Positions 40,479 through 48,860 of a stretch of 57,985 nt of DNA are shown here, piece after piece. The DNA is taken from the IMG/VR virus record IMGVR_UViG_3300010397_000011, positions 1 through 57,985 of that record; one strand, 5' to 3'. The position numbers were made by a program, and so were the translations under genes. Position 1 is the first letter of the stretch, and each line of letters begins with the position of its first letter. The stretch is from a virus. Under the pieces are notes generated by a model. The model did no database searches. It saw only the letters and a program-made list of their open reading frames with translations, and was not told where the DNA came from.

Positions 40479-40744
40479 GCGAGACACCCTGCGTGGCTGA
40501 GGAGCGCGTAGCAGAACGCGAACGTGAGTACCTCTTTGCGGATGCGAGGATCGTCGAGCGGGACTCCCTCCGCGCTCATGGCGGTGATCTTGTCAGAGCA
40601 CTTCGTCTGGATGATGGCGAGCACGGCCGCCTCGACGCCAGCGTCAGCAATCGCGGACCAGGCTTGCACCGGGCCGTGGATGTGCAGCGTGCATCCCTGC
40701 ACGCTCTGCCTCAGCCGATCGGCAAGGGCCTCGGCGTCAGGCAC
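40475..40744 (-). CDS. Unknown small protein
   Basis: About 89 residues from GTG 40744, overlapping the FolE stop by 8 bases. VPDAEALADRLRQSVQGCTL and HIHGPVQAWSAIADAGVEA, ending in a hydrophobic helix (VLTFAFCYALLSHAGC). Unknown; in the modification operon. Confidence 0.5.
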   Translation of the reverse strand: MPDAEALADRLRQSVQGCTLHIHGPVQAWSAIADAGVEAAVLAIIQTKCSDKITAMSAEGVPLDDPRIRKEVLTFAFCYALLSHAGCLA

Positions 40745-41372
40745 CGAACACGTGAGGCTTCGAGGTGGCGAGGGACTGGAACTCCCGCCGCCACGGGTCA
40801 TCGCGCAGGATGCCCCGATACCCGGTGACGACGACGACCTCCTGGCTCGGCGCGTTGGACTTGCAGATCAGACACATGTGGATCGACGCGAGGGAGAGCG
40901 CGACGCCCTTCGGTTCGAGCACCGCTTCGAGCGCGTCGAGGGTGTCGACGAGCAGACGCTCGTTCAACTGCGGCTGGCGTGCGAGGTAGTTCAGTCCCTT
41001 CTTCACCTTCGAGTACCCCGTGATCTTCTGGTCGGGCACGTACGCGAAGTGGGCCACGCCGAGAGCGGGCATCAGGTGGTGCTCGCACATCGACACGTAG
41101 TGGCAGTCCGTCACGGTGATGAGGACGTCGTCCTTCGCTGGGTTCGGGAACGTCTTCCACGGGATCTCGATGTCGCACCACGCCGCGTTGATGATGTCGC
41201 CGTACATCTCCGCGATGCGCCGTGGAGTGTTCGCCATCACCTCGGCCTTGTCGGACTGGCCGAGCCCTTGAAGCAGCAGGGTCACGCCACGCTCAAGCGT
41301 GTCGAGGTCGACCGGCTTCGGCGGGAGCGGCGCGCCGACGGGGGCGTGGTCGTTGTTCGTGACGGTGGTCAT
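40737..41372 (-). CDS. folE: GTP cyclohydrolase I
   Basis: 211 residues from ATG 41372. It opens the guanine ring of GTP to give 7,8-dihydroneopterin triphosphate, the first step to 7-deazaguanines. ANTPRRIAEMYGDI and ITVTDCHYVSMCEHHLMPA are diagnostic; zinc ligands are Cys96, His99 and Cys167 (HMC), and KITGYSKVKKGLNYLARQ is the family core. The usual RGV after the last Cys is replaced by KSN. In phages folE is usually joined by queD, queE and queC; these are absent here, so the host would supply later steps. Confidence 0.94.
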   Translation of the reverse strand: MTTVTNNDHAPVGAPLPPKPVDLDTLERGVTLLLQGLGQSDKAEVMANTPRRIAEMYGDIINAAWCDIEIPWKTFPNPAKDDVLITVTDCHYVSMCEHHLMPALGVAHFAYVPDQKITGYSKVKKGLNYLARQPQLNERLLVDTLDALEAVLEPKGVALSLASIHMCLICKSNAPSQEVVVVTGYRGILRDDPWRREFQSLATSKPHVFGA

Positions 41373-42143
41373 TCAGGTTCCTTTCACCATTGCGTCGAGG
41401 GTGTCGGTCCAGAGTTGACGTCGAGCCATGACGGCCGCGACCGCGGCGCGCCGGGCTGACGTCCAGTCCTCCTCGGTTTCGCACACGGCCTCGACCAGCC
41501 CGCGGGCCAGCGGCCCGTGGCTCTCACCGTCGAGTTCGATGTGCCTGTCGAGGTAGTGGCGCAGGGTCGCGCCACCGTTGCTGAGCCCAGCGAGGAGGGG
41601 CTCGAACATGGCGGGGATCAGTTGCTCGCGTCCGAGCGTGAACGCCGCGGCGATGGCGGGCAGGTTGCCCGTGCCGATGATCCCGAACGTGGTCGTGAGG
41701 AACCGCTCGGCGCCCGGCGGTGCGCCGAACTTCCGTGCGATGCGGGGCACCTCGGGGAGATGCCACTGCTGGCCTGGCGCGTGGAGGTGGCGAAGGGTCG
41801 CGTCGATGGCGGTGAGGTTCGCACCGGCCTCGACCATCGCCAGCCGGTACATCGACACGTGGTCGATGAACCCCTCGCCGTAGGTGTCGCACTCCTCGCC
41901 GGTCTTGATCTCGTTCACGAAGCGGGCCGCGGCCGGCGACCGTGACGGGAGCCACGGGACGGACGTGCACGTCGTGCGCAGCTGCAACGCAGTGAGCAGA
42001 GACATGAAGTCCCACACGGCCCACACGTGGTGCTCCATGAACAGGCGCAGGCGGGGCAGGGAGTCGAGCGCGTAGTAGAGCGGGTGCCCGACCACCTCGG
42101 CGCGTGTCGGTGCGACCGCTTCGGCCAGGTCGTCGAACGTCAC
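41373..42143 (-). CDS. DUF3050 family (haem-oxygenase-like diiron fold) protein
   Basis: 256 residues from GTG 42143 (GTGA overlap). It matches DUF3050: LRLFMEHHVWAVWDFMSLLT, VNEIKTGEECDTYGEGFIDH, AAFTLGREQLIPAMF and HYLDRHIELDGESHGPLA. The Glu/His spacing in those helices (E-H, E-H, D/E-H) fits haem-oxygenase-like diiron oxidases, so an oxidase or oxygenase role is possible. I know no phage role for the family. Coupled between DpdA and FolE, it may act on the modified base or its precursor. Confidence 0.82.
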   Translation of the reverse strand: MTFDDLAEAVAPTRAEVVGHPLYYALDSLPRLRLFMEHHVWAVWDFMSLLTALQLRTTCTSVPWLPSRSPAAARFVNEIKTGEECDTYGEGFIDHVSMYRLAMVEAGANLTAIDATLRHLHAPGQQWHLPEVPRIARKFGAPPGAERFLTTTFGIIGTGNLPAIAAAFTLGREQLIPAMFEPLLAGLSNGGATLRHYLDRHIELDGESHGPLARGLVEAVCETEEDWTSARRAAVAAVMARRQLWTDTLDAMVKGT

Positions 42144-43030
42144 GCCGCTGCCCTCCGTTCGGCCAGGACCTGCACCGCGTTCTGTGGGAGGTCGAACCCG
42201 CCGCCGCTCACCGCGTACATCCGCAGGCCGGGTTCGTCGTCGGGCCTGTCGGCGCGCACGACGGGGCCGTGCCGTTCACGTGCCCACGCCTCGACCTCGC
42301 TGTAGGTCGCGAGGCCCAGCGCGTCACGCACGGGCAACGGTGGCCCGCCGCGTCGGCCGCCGTACAACTCGCGTGGCTCGAACCCGAGGCGGCGCAGGAG
42401 ACGGCCGTGCTTCGCCATGCTCACGTTGTCACCGATGCGGACCTGCTCGCTCCGTCCCGTCGTGGAGTCGAACAGCGGGTAGTAGCCCCAGCGTCGACCG
42501 GCCAGCCACGACGAGGAGTCCACGCTGTAGAGCGGGAGCCCGCCGAGCACCGCGTCACCCGTCGCGCCGAGCCCGTGCCACACGATCTCGCTGCCCTTCA
42601 CCCGCATCATCGAGTCGACCATCCACCGCATACACACCGACGGCGGGACACCCGTGCCAGCCATCCCACCGAGACAGCCGTACGGGTACTCGGCCGCGAT
42701 CTTGCGCAGCACCTTCGGGTCCTCGTCGCGCATGTGGTAGACGGGCAGCACCGCGCAGCCCAGCCGTTCGAGCGTGCGCTGGTTCGCCATCGTCCCTTTC
42801 GAGTTGCCGATGACGTCGAGGTTGCACGCCGCGCTGAACAGGTGCTCCCACTTGTGGAGCCAGGCCGCGTACTCGTCGCACGTGATGACCGCGCCCTTCG
42901 TCATCGCTGAGTAGGCGCCCGAGTCCGCCCACATGTCGGGAGGCTCCCCGTCGATCGAGCAGCGGCGCGCGAACTCGTCGAGGTCGTGGTCGCGGTAGTA
43001 CCAGTACGAGAGCAGCAGCCGAACCCTCAC
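42140..43030 (-). CDS. dpdA: DpdA-like DNA guanine transglycosylase
   Basis: 296 residues from GTG 43030. Phage DpdA proteins are TGT-fold enzymes that swap guanine in DNA for a 7-deazaguanine base. Visible motifs: WADSGAYSAMTKGAVITCDEY (TGT DSGG-type acid), NLDVIGNSKGTMANQRTLE, IVWHGLGATG, and PLYSVDSSSWLAGRRWG (conserved Asp). ARERHGPVV precedes a short C-terminal region. It is coupled to a ParB-like gene upstream and DUF3050 downstream, forming a modification operon with folE. Confidence 0.85.
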   Translation of the reverse strand: MRVRLLLSYWYYRDHDLDEFARRCSIDGEPPDMWADSGAYSAMTKGAVITCDEYAAWLHKWEHLFSAACNLDVIGNSKGTMANQRTLERLGCAVLPVYHMRDEDPKVLRKIAAEYPYGCLGGMAGTGVPPSVCMRWMVDSMMRVKGSEIVWHGLGATGDAVLGGLPLYSVDSSSWLAGRRWGYYPLFDSTTGRSEQVRIGDNVSMAKHGRLLRRLGFEPRELYGGRRGGPPLPVRDALGLATYSEVEAWARERHGPVVRADRPDDEPGLRMYAVSGGGFDLPQNAVQVLAERRAAA

Positions 43031-43656
43031 GACGTCAGCGCCTCAGCCTTTGCTACGTCGTCGGCGCCCTCGAGTGAGGACCACCACGCGTTCATCCGGT
43101 CGAGGAGGTGGGGCGGGAGACGCAGGCGGAACGCGGGCCACGCGTCGGCGGGGTCGTGCTTGCCGACCTTGTCCGCGAGGTCGTCGAGGATCGGCGGTGC
43201 GATCGACAGGCGCAGGTCGTCGAGGTCCATCGCCGTGAACCCGATCGCCTCGCCGTACTTCTCCACGAGGTCGTCGAGCGCGTCGGCCAACGTGCCCCGC
43301 TCCCACACTCCCTCACCGACACGGTTCAACGCGATGCCCGCGGCCTCGGCGTGCGCGTCGTCGACAGACGCCCAGCCGACAACGACGGGTGTGCACCACC
43401 GCCCGTCGATGATGCGCAGCGAGTCGTCGGCCAGGAACGGTGACGGGTCCGCGTCGTGGAGCTCTGCGTCGAGGAGATGGTCACGTCGGCCGTGGCCGCT
43501 GACGATCATGCCCGTGCGGTCGTCGAGCACGACGGGCTCGATCCACCCGAACGCGTCGACGGACTTCTCCATCGCTTCGGCGTCGTGGCCCTTCGCGTTG
43601 CGTGGCGCGGACACGAGGTCAGCGACGGGTAGGTAGACGATCCGCCGTTCGGCCAT
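43027..43656 (-). CDS. ParB-like N-terminal domain protein
   Basis: 209 residues from ATG 43656. VYLPVADLVSAPRNAKGHDA, VDAFGWIEPVVLDDRTGMIV, SGHGRRDHLLDAE are the ParB/Srx box with GHGR. The rest is helical. Such proteins bind DNA or nucleotides; in phages a partner role for base modification or a nuclease is possible. Coupled to DpdA by GTGA. Confidence 0.78.
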   Translation of the reverse strand: MAERRIVYLPVADLVSAPRNAKGHDAEAMEKSVDAFGWIEPVVLDDRTGMIVSGHGRRDHLLDAELHDADPSPFLADDSLRIIDGRWCTPVVVGWASVDDAHAEAAGIALNRVGEGVWERGTLADALDDLVEKYGEAIGFTAMDLDDLRLSIAPPILDDLADKVGKHDPADAWPAFRLRLPPHLLDRMNAWWSSLEGADDVAKAEALTS

Positions 43657-43668
43657 TGGGCGGGAACC

Positions 43669-45306
43669 CTAGCCCCGACGCTTGCGCTGGGCGATGTGCC
43701 TGTCGAGCGCGTCGGACAACTCGCCGGCCGTCCAGTTCGGGTCGATGCGCAGGCGCCACTTCAACGCGGCCGCGATCTGCCGGTCGCTCGGTTCGCGGTG
43801 TCGCCACGGCGCGTCGAGGCTGACGAGCGCGCCGACGTTCTGCTTGCGGATGAAGTCCTCGGCCACGCCCTGCGCGGTTTCGAGTGCGACGTCCGCGATC
43901 AGGGTCTTCGGTCGTCCCTCGTGCGGGGCCACCTCCGCGATCCAGCCCCTGATGTCGTGGCGCACCACGACGCGGGGTCGGTTCTTCCCGCCGAGCGACC
44001 GTTCGTAGGAGACGACGTTGCCGGTGCGCCGATCGGTGATCCGCACCCACGCGATGCCCGTCCCTCGCAACTGCCTGAACATGTCGGCCTCGACCGCGGT
44101 GAGCCTGCCCAGCGCGACCAGTCTGTCGTCGCGTTCCTGAAGCACAACGCTCAGCGGTGTCGTCTCGGCCCGCTTGCGGTCCTCCTCCTCCTCGATCCCG
44201 AACAGCGACGGCACCGTGACGAGGGAGTGGGCGAGCGTGGCACCGACGACATCGAGGACCAGCAGGTCGTCCTTCTCGGGATGACGGCGCGTGCCACGGC
44301 CGACCATCTGCGCGTACAACGCGCGGCTCTTCGTCGGGCGGGCCACGACGATGCAGTCCGTGCGCGGGTCGTCGTACCCCTCGGTGAGCACCGCGCAGTT
44401 CGCGAGCACCTGCACCTCGCCGTTCGCGTACTGGCGAAGCAGAGCCCGCCGCTGGTCGAGCGGGGTCTCGCCCGACACCCACTCGGCTCGCACGCCGCAC
44501 CGCACGAAGTAGTTCGCGACCATCGCCGCGGTCGCGACGGTCGGGGTGAACACGAGGGTCTGCCTGTCCGACGCGTGCTGACGCCACGCGCGGTAGACGA
44601 ACTGGTCGACGTTGCCGTCCTCGAGTGCGGCGCCGACCTGGCCCTGGTCGTAGTCACCGTGCCGTGTGCGCACCGACCCGAGGTCGAGGCTGTCCATGTG
44701 GACGCGCAGCCCGCGCACGTCAGCGAGGTACCCGGCGCGGATGCCCCACAGCATGTCGGCCGTGAACGTGATCTCGTCGAACAGGTCGTCGAGGCCCTTG
44801 CCGTCGCCACGGTCGGGTGTCGCGGTCACGCCGAGGAGGAGCGGGCCGTTCACCTTCCCTGCGCCGAACGCGTCGAGCACACGGCGGTACGTCGCGGCCG
44901 CGGTGTGGTGGGCCTCGTCGACGACGACGAGGTTGAACAGCGGGGTCGCCGCCAGCCGTGCAAGCCGTGGCTGACGAGCGAGGGTCTGCACGGAGGCGAC
45001 GACCACCTGACTGTGAACGTAGTCGAGGTCTGCCTTGACGATCCCGACATCCACGCCGGGCCACACCTCGCGCACCTTCGCCGCGGCCTGCGCGACCAAC
45101 TCGTCGCGGTGGGCGAGGATCAGCGTGCGACCTCCTCGCCGCTCGGCCAGCGCCGCGAAGATGATGGTCTTGCCGAGCCCGGTCGCGGCGACGACCAACT
45201 GCTTGCGGCACCCGCGTTCCTCGGCAGCCGCGATGCGGTCGAGCGCGTCGACCTGGTAGTCGCGCAACTCGAAGCGCACGTGCGGTCCGAACGTCAGCGT
45301 GCTCAC
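43669..45306 (-). CDS. SF2 DEAD/DEAH-type DNA helicase
   Basis: 545 residues from GTG 45306 with GGAGGAACC ahead. VVAATGLGKTIIFAALAE (motif I), LILAHRDELVAQA (Ia), LVVVDEAHHTAA (II), LLLGVTATPDRGDG (III), VLTEGYDDPRTDCIVVARPT and YAQMVGRGTRRHPEK (V/VI). A C-terminal domain of about 150 residues follows. It probably unwinds DNA in replication or recombination. Confidence 0.93.
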   Translation of the reverse strand: MSTLTFGPHVRFELRDYQVDALDRIAAAEERGCRKQLVVAATGLGKTIIFAALAERRGGRTLILAHRDELVAQAAAKVREVWPGVDVGIVKADLDYVHSQVVVASVQTLARQPRLARLAATPLFNLVVVDEAHHTAAATYRRVLDAFGAGKVNGPLLLGVTATPDRGDGKGLDDLFDEITFTADMLWGIRAGYLADVRGLRVHMDSLDLGSVRTRHGDYDQGQVGAALEDGNVDQFVYRAWRQHASDRQTLVFTPTVATAAMVANYFVRCGVRAEWVSGETPLDQRRALLRQYANGEVQVLANCAVLTEGYDDPRTDCIVVARPTKSRALYAQMVGRGTRRHPEKDDLLVLDVVGATLAHSLVTVPSLFGIEEEEDRKRAETTPLSVVLQERDDRLVALGRLTAVEADMFRQLRGTGIAWVRITDRRTGNVVSYERSLGGKNRPRVVVRHDIRGWIAEVAPHEGRPKTLIADVALETAQGVAEDFIRKQNVGALVSLDAPWRHREPSDRQIAAALKWRLRIDPNWTAGELSDALDRHIAQRKRRG

Positions 45307-45662
45307 GGTTCCTCCCGTGCGTGTAGTTGTCGGGTCTCGAAGATGCCGTCGAGGTCGGGCTCGTGCAGCATGATGAGCCGCGCGTAGTACGACGTGTAGT
45401 TGTTGTTCAACTTGAAGTCGTCGCCTCCGGTGCGCAGCGCGACGTTCCACCGCAGCACCTCGAACAGCATCTTCATGCCGATGCGTCGCACGCCGCGCGC
45501 GTGGGCCTGGCGGGCGAGCGCGACCAGTTCCCGGTACACGTGCGGGTTGTCTTGGTGGAACGCGAGGAACGCCTGCTCGATCGTCAGTCCGTCAGGCGGG
45601 CCGACGTGCCCGGTCGGGTAGTCCACGACGGGGTACGAGGCGAAGTCCAGTTGCTCGTTCAC
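45303..45662 (-). CDS. Unknown phage protein (helicase-linked)
   Basis: 119 residues from GTG 45662 (GTGA overlap). Core: LTIEQAFLAFHQDNPHVYRE, RRIGMKMLFEVLRWNVALR and FKLNNNYTSYYARLIM. This pattern is familiar from small phage proteins of unknown function. Its stop overlaps the helicase start, so joint action is likely. Confidence 0.6.
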   Translation of the reverse strand: MNEQLDFASYPVVDYPTGHVGPPDGLTIEQAFLAFHQDNPHVYRELVALARQAHARGVRRIGMKMLFEVLRWNVALRTGGDDFKLNNNYTSYYARLIMLHEPDLDGIFETRQLHAREEP

Positions 45663-45883
45663 GTGCGCTCGACGTTCAACGTCCACTGCTGCCCGACGAG
45701 GGCCCCGGTCTCGGGGTCGTACACGTACAGGATCGTCATGCCGTGGATCGGGTTGTTGGCGAGGATGTTCACGTCGCCAGCCGGAAGGCGCTGGCCCTTG
45801 CGGTCGTGGACCGATTGCACGAAGTGCCCTTCGGTCTCGATCTCACGCATCGGGTGGAACTCGGTACGGCGCTCGACGGTCAT
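45659..45883 (-). CDS. Unknown small protein
   Basis: 74 residues from ATG 45883. MTVERRTEFHPMREIETEGH and NNPIHGMTILYVYDPETGAL, a small beta-rich fold. Coupled on both sides. Confidence 0.5.
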   Translation of the reverse strand: MTVERRTEFHPMREIETEGHFVQSVHDRKGQRLPAGDVNILANNPIHGMTILYVYDPETGALVGQQWTLNVERT

Positions 45884-46107
45884 GCGGTGGACTCCTTCAG
45901 CGGGGTGTCACGGTCGGGGCGCAGCGCCAGTGAGACCGCGCCCTCCGACACACCGGCAGCCTGCGCGATCAGCCGGAGCGGGATGCCCTTCGCTCGGGCC
46001 TGCGCGTACAGCTTCCGTCGTACGTTGAACTCGGCGCGTTGCGTGCGCTCGATCTGCGCGAGCCGCAGGCGCGACTCTCGGATCTTGGTGAGCACGGGGT
46101 CTTTCAC
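45880..46107 (-). CDS. Helix-turn-helix protein
   Basis: 75 residues from GTG 46107. A basic helical N-terminus (RRKLYAQARAKGIPLRLIAQ) and the classical AAGVSEGAVSLALRPDR recognition segment. Likely a small DNA-binding regulator. Confidence 0.65.
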   Translation of the reverse strand: MKDPVLTKIRESRLRLAQIERTQRAEFNVRRKLYAQARAKGIPLRLIAQAAGVSEGAVSLALRPDRDTPLKESTA

Positions 46108-46490
46108 AGTTCCTCCTCGATCGTGTTGATGTAGGCGGGGATGTCCCGCCAGCCGTAGGCCGCCTGGCCGAGCAGCGCGGGCAGTCGGTCAGTGATGTCG
46201 TCCGGTCGGATGACGTGCGCCTCGATGCCCGACGCGGCCAGGTCGCGCAGCACAGCGCGTTGCGCGTTGCTCGGCTTGTCGGGTGGCACCTTCAGTTCCA
46301 ACGCGAGGATGCGGCCCGGCTGGCGTGGCGACCAGCACGGCGCGAGGTCGGGCCAGCCGAGCACGTTCGTCGCGGTCAGATGTTGGTAGTGGCCGTGGAC
46401 CTTGCCGAGGGTCGTGCGCACGTGGAGGTGTTGCCAGCCGAAGATGCCGAGCAACGCGACCACCTGCTCCTGCAACTCGGCGTGCGTCAC
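46104..46490 (-). CDS. VRR-NUC-type nuclease
   Basis: 128 residues from GTG 46490. NVLGWPDLAPCWSPRQPGRI and LALELKVPPDKPSNAQRAVL give the D-ExK-Q core of VRR-NUC, followed by LAASGIEAHVIRPDD. Probably a structure-specific nuclease in replication or repair. Confidence 0.82.
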   Translation of the reverse strand: MTHAELQEQVVALLGIFGWQHLHVRTTLGKVHGHYQHLTATNVLGWPDLAPCWSPRQPGRILALELKVPPDKPSNAQRAVLRDLAASGIEAHVIRPDDITDRLPALLGQAAYGWRDIPAYINTIEEEL

Positions 46491-46681
46491 CAGCGATACA
46501 CCGTCTCGATGTCGAGGTTCGGGTTGACCACCTTGTCGGCCTCGGCCGCGCAGTCGATCTTGCGCGCGTACCCCTCGCCTGCACCCGCGACCTTCTTGCC
46601 GTTCGGCGCGACGAGCCGCCACGAGAACTGCTGCGAGGGCTTCTTCGAGCGGGTCCGGTAGAACTGCAACTCGTACGTCAC
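46487..46681 (-). CDS. DUF1508 (YegP-like) protein
   Basis: 64 residues from GTG 46681. FYRTRSKKPSQQFSWRLVAP and NGKKVAGAGEGYARKIDCAA follow the YegP repeat pattern (F-W-R-L-x-A-x-N-G). One repeat only. Function unknown. Confidence 0.7.
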   Translation of the reverse strand: MTYELQFYRTRSKKPSQQFSWRLVAPNGKKVAGAGEGYARKIDCAAEADKVVNPNLDIETVYRW

Positions 46682-47100
46682 TGCTCGACTGCCTTCAGCG
46701 CGCGCTTCGACGTCTTCTTCGCCGGTGCCTTCGTCGGCTTCTTCGGCAACTTCGGTCGCGTGCCTTCGAGGGTGAGGATGCCCGCTGCGTCTTCCTTCGC
46801 CTGCTTGATCCGCTCGGCCTGCTCGTCGAGCATCGCCGCCACGAGGTCACGCTCCACCACGATCGCGGTGCCCGCCTTCAGTTTGTGAATGCGCGTCGCC
46901 GCGTCGGGCATGTCGCCATCCCCGAACGTCACATCAGTCACCACACAGTCGAGGACCAGGACCAGCCGCTCGTGCCGCTTATACGCGACCGGCTCGATCT
47001 TCATCGCCTGCGACAGACCGTCGCCCGCGTTCGTCACCTTCACCGTCGAGGTCGTGACCTTCGACCCCTCGAACTCACCGAGGTTCGCCATCTTCACCAT
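46678..47100 (-). CDS. Unknown protein with Lys/Pro-rich tail
   Basis: 140 residues from ATG 47100 with AAGGAG ahead. KIEPVAYKRHERLVLVLDCV and KAGTAIVVERDLVAAMLDEQ suggest a beta domain and a helix. The C-terminal 30 residues (PKLPKKPTKAPAKKTSKR) resemble a nucleic-acid-binding tail. Confidence 0.55.
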   Translation of the reverse strand: MVKMANLGEFEGSKVTTSTVKVTNAGDGLSQAMKIEPVAYKRHERLVLVLDCVVTDVTFGDGDMPDAATRIHKLKAGTAIVVERDLVAAMLDEQAERIKQAKEDAAGILTLEGTRPKLPKKPTKAPAKKTSKRALKAVEQ

Positions 47101-47419
47101 GTCGCTCCTTCTTCAGCAGACCGACCACGTCGGCCAGCAGCGGGTTCCCGTGCGCCCACTCGTGATGTGCACGGCACACCATGCGGACGTTCTCGGGATC
47201 GAGGTGCCCGCCCGGCCGTCGACCGCGGGGCACGATCTCATGGGGGTCCAGAGGACCGAAGCAGTGGAGCATCGGGAGCACCTCGTGGCCGTAGCACACG
47301 GCACCGTCACGCTCGATCACCTGCGCTACGACTTTACGCCGCTGCGCGACCTGGCTGCGTGCCTTCACCGACTGCTGTCGCAGCGGGGTCTTCCGCTTGA
47401 GCGGACCGCCCCGCTTCAC
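47075..47419 (-). CDS. HNH endonuclease
   Basis: 114 residues from GTG 47419. A basic start (VKRGGPLKRKTPLRQQSVKA), then VIERDGAVCYGHE, FGPLDPHEIVPRGRRPGGHL, DPENVRMVCRAHHEWAHGNP: H, N and H of the HNH core with a Cys pair. May act in recombination, packaging or host DNA cleavage. Confidence 0.85.
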   Translation of the reverse strand: MKRGGPLKRKTPLRQQSVKARSQVAQRRKVVAQVIERDGAVCYGHEVLPMLHCFGPLDPHEIVPRGRRPGGHLDPENVRMVCRAHHEWAHGNPLLADVVGLLKKERHGEDGEPR

Positions 47420-47739
47420 TCGGTGTCCTTGTAGGGCATCGAAGTCGTGACGGGCACGGCACGCTTCCGCCGGCGCACGAAGGACGGGAACCTCGTCGAG
47501 CACTCGGCGCACTCGGCCTCGTCGTGGTCCCGCTCGTAGTGCCCGCCAGCCCACCGGCCGAACCGTCTGCTGTTGTGGAACTTGCACGGGTACACGCTGT
47601 TGCGGAGCCCAGCCGCGCGCACCTCGTCGTCGGGGTTCTTCACGTGAGCACGGACGTACCCCTCGAGTACGAAGATCCAGCCGGTGCCTCCGCACCTGCA
47701 CTCGGATGGCTTCGGCGGGTCGTCGAGTTCGTCGGTCAT
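47416..47739 (-). CDS. Zinc-binding protein, unknown
   Basis: 107 residues from ATG 47739. CRCGGTGWIFVLEGYVRAHV and YPCKFHNSRRFGRW, then CAECSTRFPSFVRRRKR. Several Cys pairs. Small, basic C-terminus. Confidence 0.6.
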   Translation of the reverse strand: MTDELDDPPKPSECRCGGTGWIFVLEGYVRAHVKNPDDEVRAAGLRNSVYPCKFHNSRRFGRWAGGHYERDHDEAECAECSTRFPSFVRRRKRAVPVTTSMPYKDTE

Positions 47740-48023
47740 CGGCCCTCGATCCACATCGCCCACGTCTCTTTCCATCGGTTCGGGTTCTTCACCTCGTGCT
47801 GCTTGCGCTCCGGCTCGATCACCCTCGTCATCTGCACGAGCGACACGAGGTCTTGCAGTTCGAAGTTCGGCGCACGTCGAGCTCTGTTCGTGATCGTGTT
47901 GCGGTTGTGGTCCTTGTCGCAGTCCCACGCCCACGCGATGAGGGCTCGTTGCTCGGCGTCGTCGCGGTCCTCGGTGATGCAGGCGAGTTGGATCACCAGC
48001 GCGAGTTCTTCGTTGCGGGTCAT
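47736..48023 (-). CDS. Unknown helical protein
   Basis: 95 residues from ATG 48023, overlapping the loader stop (ATGA). MTRNEELALVIQLACITEDR, FELQDLVSLVQMTRVIEPER and WKETWAMWIEGR. No family recognised. Confidence 0.5.
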   Translation of the reverse strand: MTRNEELALVIQLACITEDRDDAEQRALIAWAWDCDKDHNRNTITNRARRAPNFELQDLVSLVQMTRVIEPERKQHEVKNPNRWKETWAMWIEGR

Positions 48024-48682
48024 GGCTGCTTCCTCCTCCTGTCGGGTCCGTTCAACCTGATGCCCACAGCGTCCGAGCCCACGATCCGACTGAACATCCG
48101 TGCGCCCACCTCTGCGGCGAGGTCCTTCGATTCGAGGTTCGTCGTCACTACTGTCGGCCGTTCGTCGAGCCACCTCCGGTTGACCACGAGGTACAGCCGC
48201 TCGGCGGTCCAGTCGGTCGGCCGTTCCACACCGAGGTCGTCGATGATGAGCCGGTCGCACTCGCACAGATCGTCGAGCGCGTCCTCCGGTCCGCCTGGTC
48301 GGAGCCGGTCGAACATCTCCACCGCTGGCACGAACTCGACGGTGAGCCCACGCTCTGCCGCGGGTCGGCAGGCCGCGACCGCCAGGTGGGTCTTGCCGAC
48401 ACCGACCGCGCCGAACAGGACGAGGTTGCGGCCGCCCGCGTGGTCGGCCCACTCGGTCGCCATCGCGTGCACCCGCTCGTCGGTCGCGAAGTCGTCGAGC
48501 GAGGCCCGCACGAACCGTTGCGGGACCATCGCCGCCCACCGCGCCCGTGCCAGCCCGGCGAGGTCGCGGACCTGCATCGCGTCGGCCTCCTCGGGAAACA
48601 GGTCATCCGTGTCGTCGACGGTGCCGTACTTCTCGCGGATCCGTTCGAGGTGCTTCGAGAGTTTCGAGGGCTCGTCACTCAT
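48020..48682 (-). CDS. DnaC/IstB-like helicase loader
   Basis: 220 residues from ATG 48682. LVLFGAVGVGKTHLAVAACR (Walker A), RLIIDDLGVERPTDWTAERL (Walker B and the DnaC signature), PTVVTTNLESKDLAAEVGAR and MFSRIVGSD (sensor/Arg-finger). It should load the host replicative helicase, in keeping with the absence of a phage helicase of that type or a polymerase. Confidence 0.9.
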   Translation of the reverse strand: MSDEPSKLSKHLERIREKYGTVDDTDDLFPEEADAMQVRDLAGLARARWAAMVPQRFVRASLDDFATDERVHAMATEWADHAGGRNLVLFGAVGVGKTHLAVAACRPAAERGLTVEFVPAVEMFDRLRPGGPEDALDDLCECDRLIIDDLGVERPTDWTAERLYLVVNRRWLDERPTVVTTNLESKDLAAEVGARMFSRIVGSDAVGIRLNGPDRRRKQP

Positions 48683-48860
48683 CGTCGACGTCTACCCGTA
48701 GGACGATCCTGCGGTGCTGGACAACACCGCACTTCGGGCACGGCTCGAAGGCCGCCCACTCGCTGCGGTGCAGCCCCGGCTCAAAGGGTCCGGTGTCCTT
48801 CAGGACGGGTGAGTCGTCGAGGAAGACTGAGACCGTCGTCGTTCGATCAAACCCGTGCAT
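48675..48860 (-). CDS. Small zinc-binding protein
   Basis: 61 residues from ATG 48860. PFEPGLHRSEWAAFEPCPKC and a beta tail (HRRIVLRVDVDDE). One CPKC pair. Confidence 0.5.
   Translation of the reverse strand: MHGFDRTTTVSVFLDDSPVLKDTGPFEPGLHRSEWAAFEPCPKCGVVQHRRIVLRVDVDDE

Noticed and set aside
39996-43656. queC, queD or queE genes in the modification locus
   Set aside because: No SGGxDS motif, no QueD-like zinc motif and no radical-SAM CxxxCxxC in any frame here.
43696-45387. 563-codon plus-strand frame opposite the helicase
   Set aside because: Shadow of a helicase with all motifs on the minus strand; Val/Arg/Glu/His composition typical of antisense frames.
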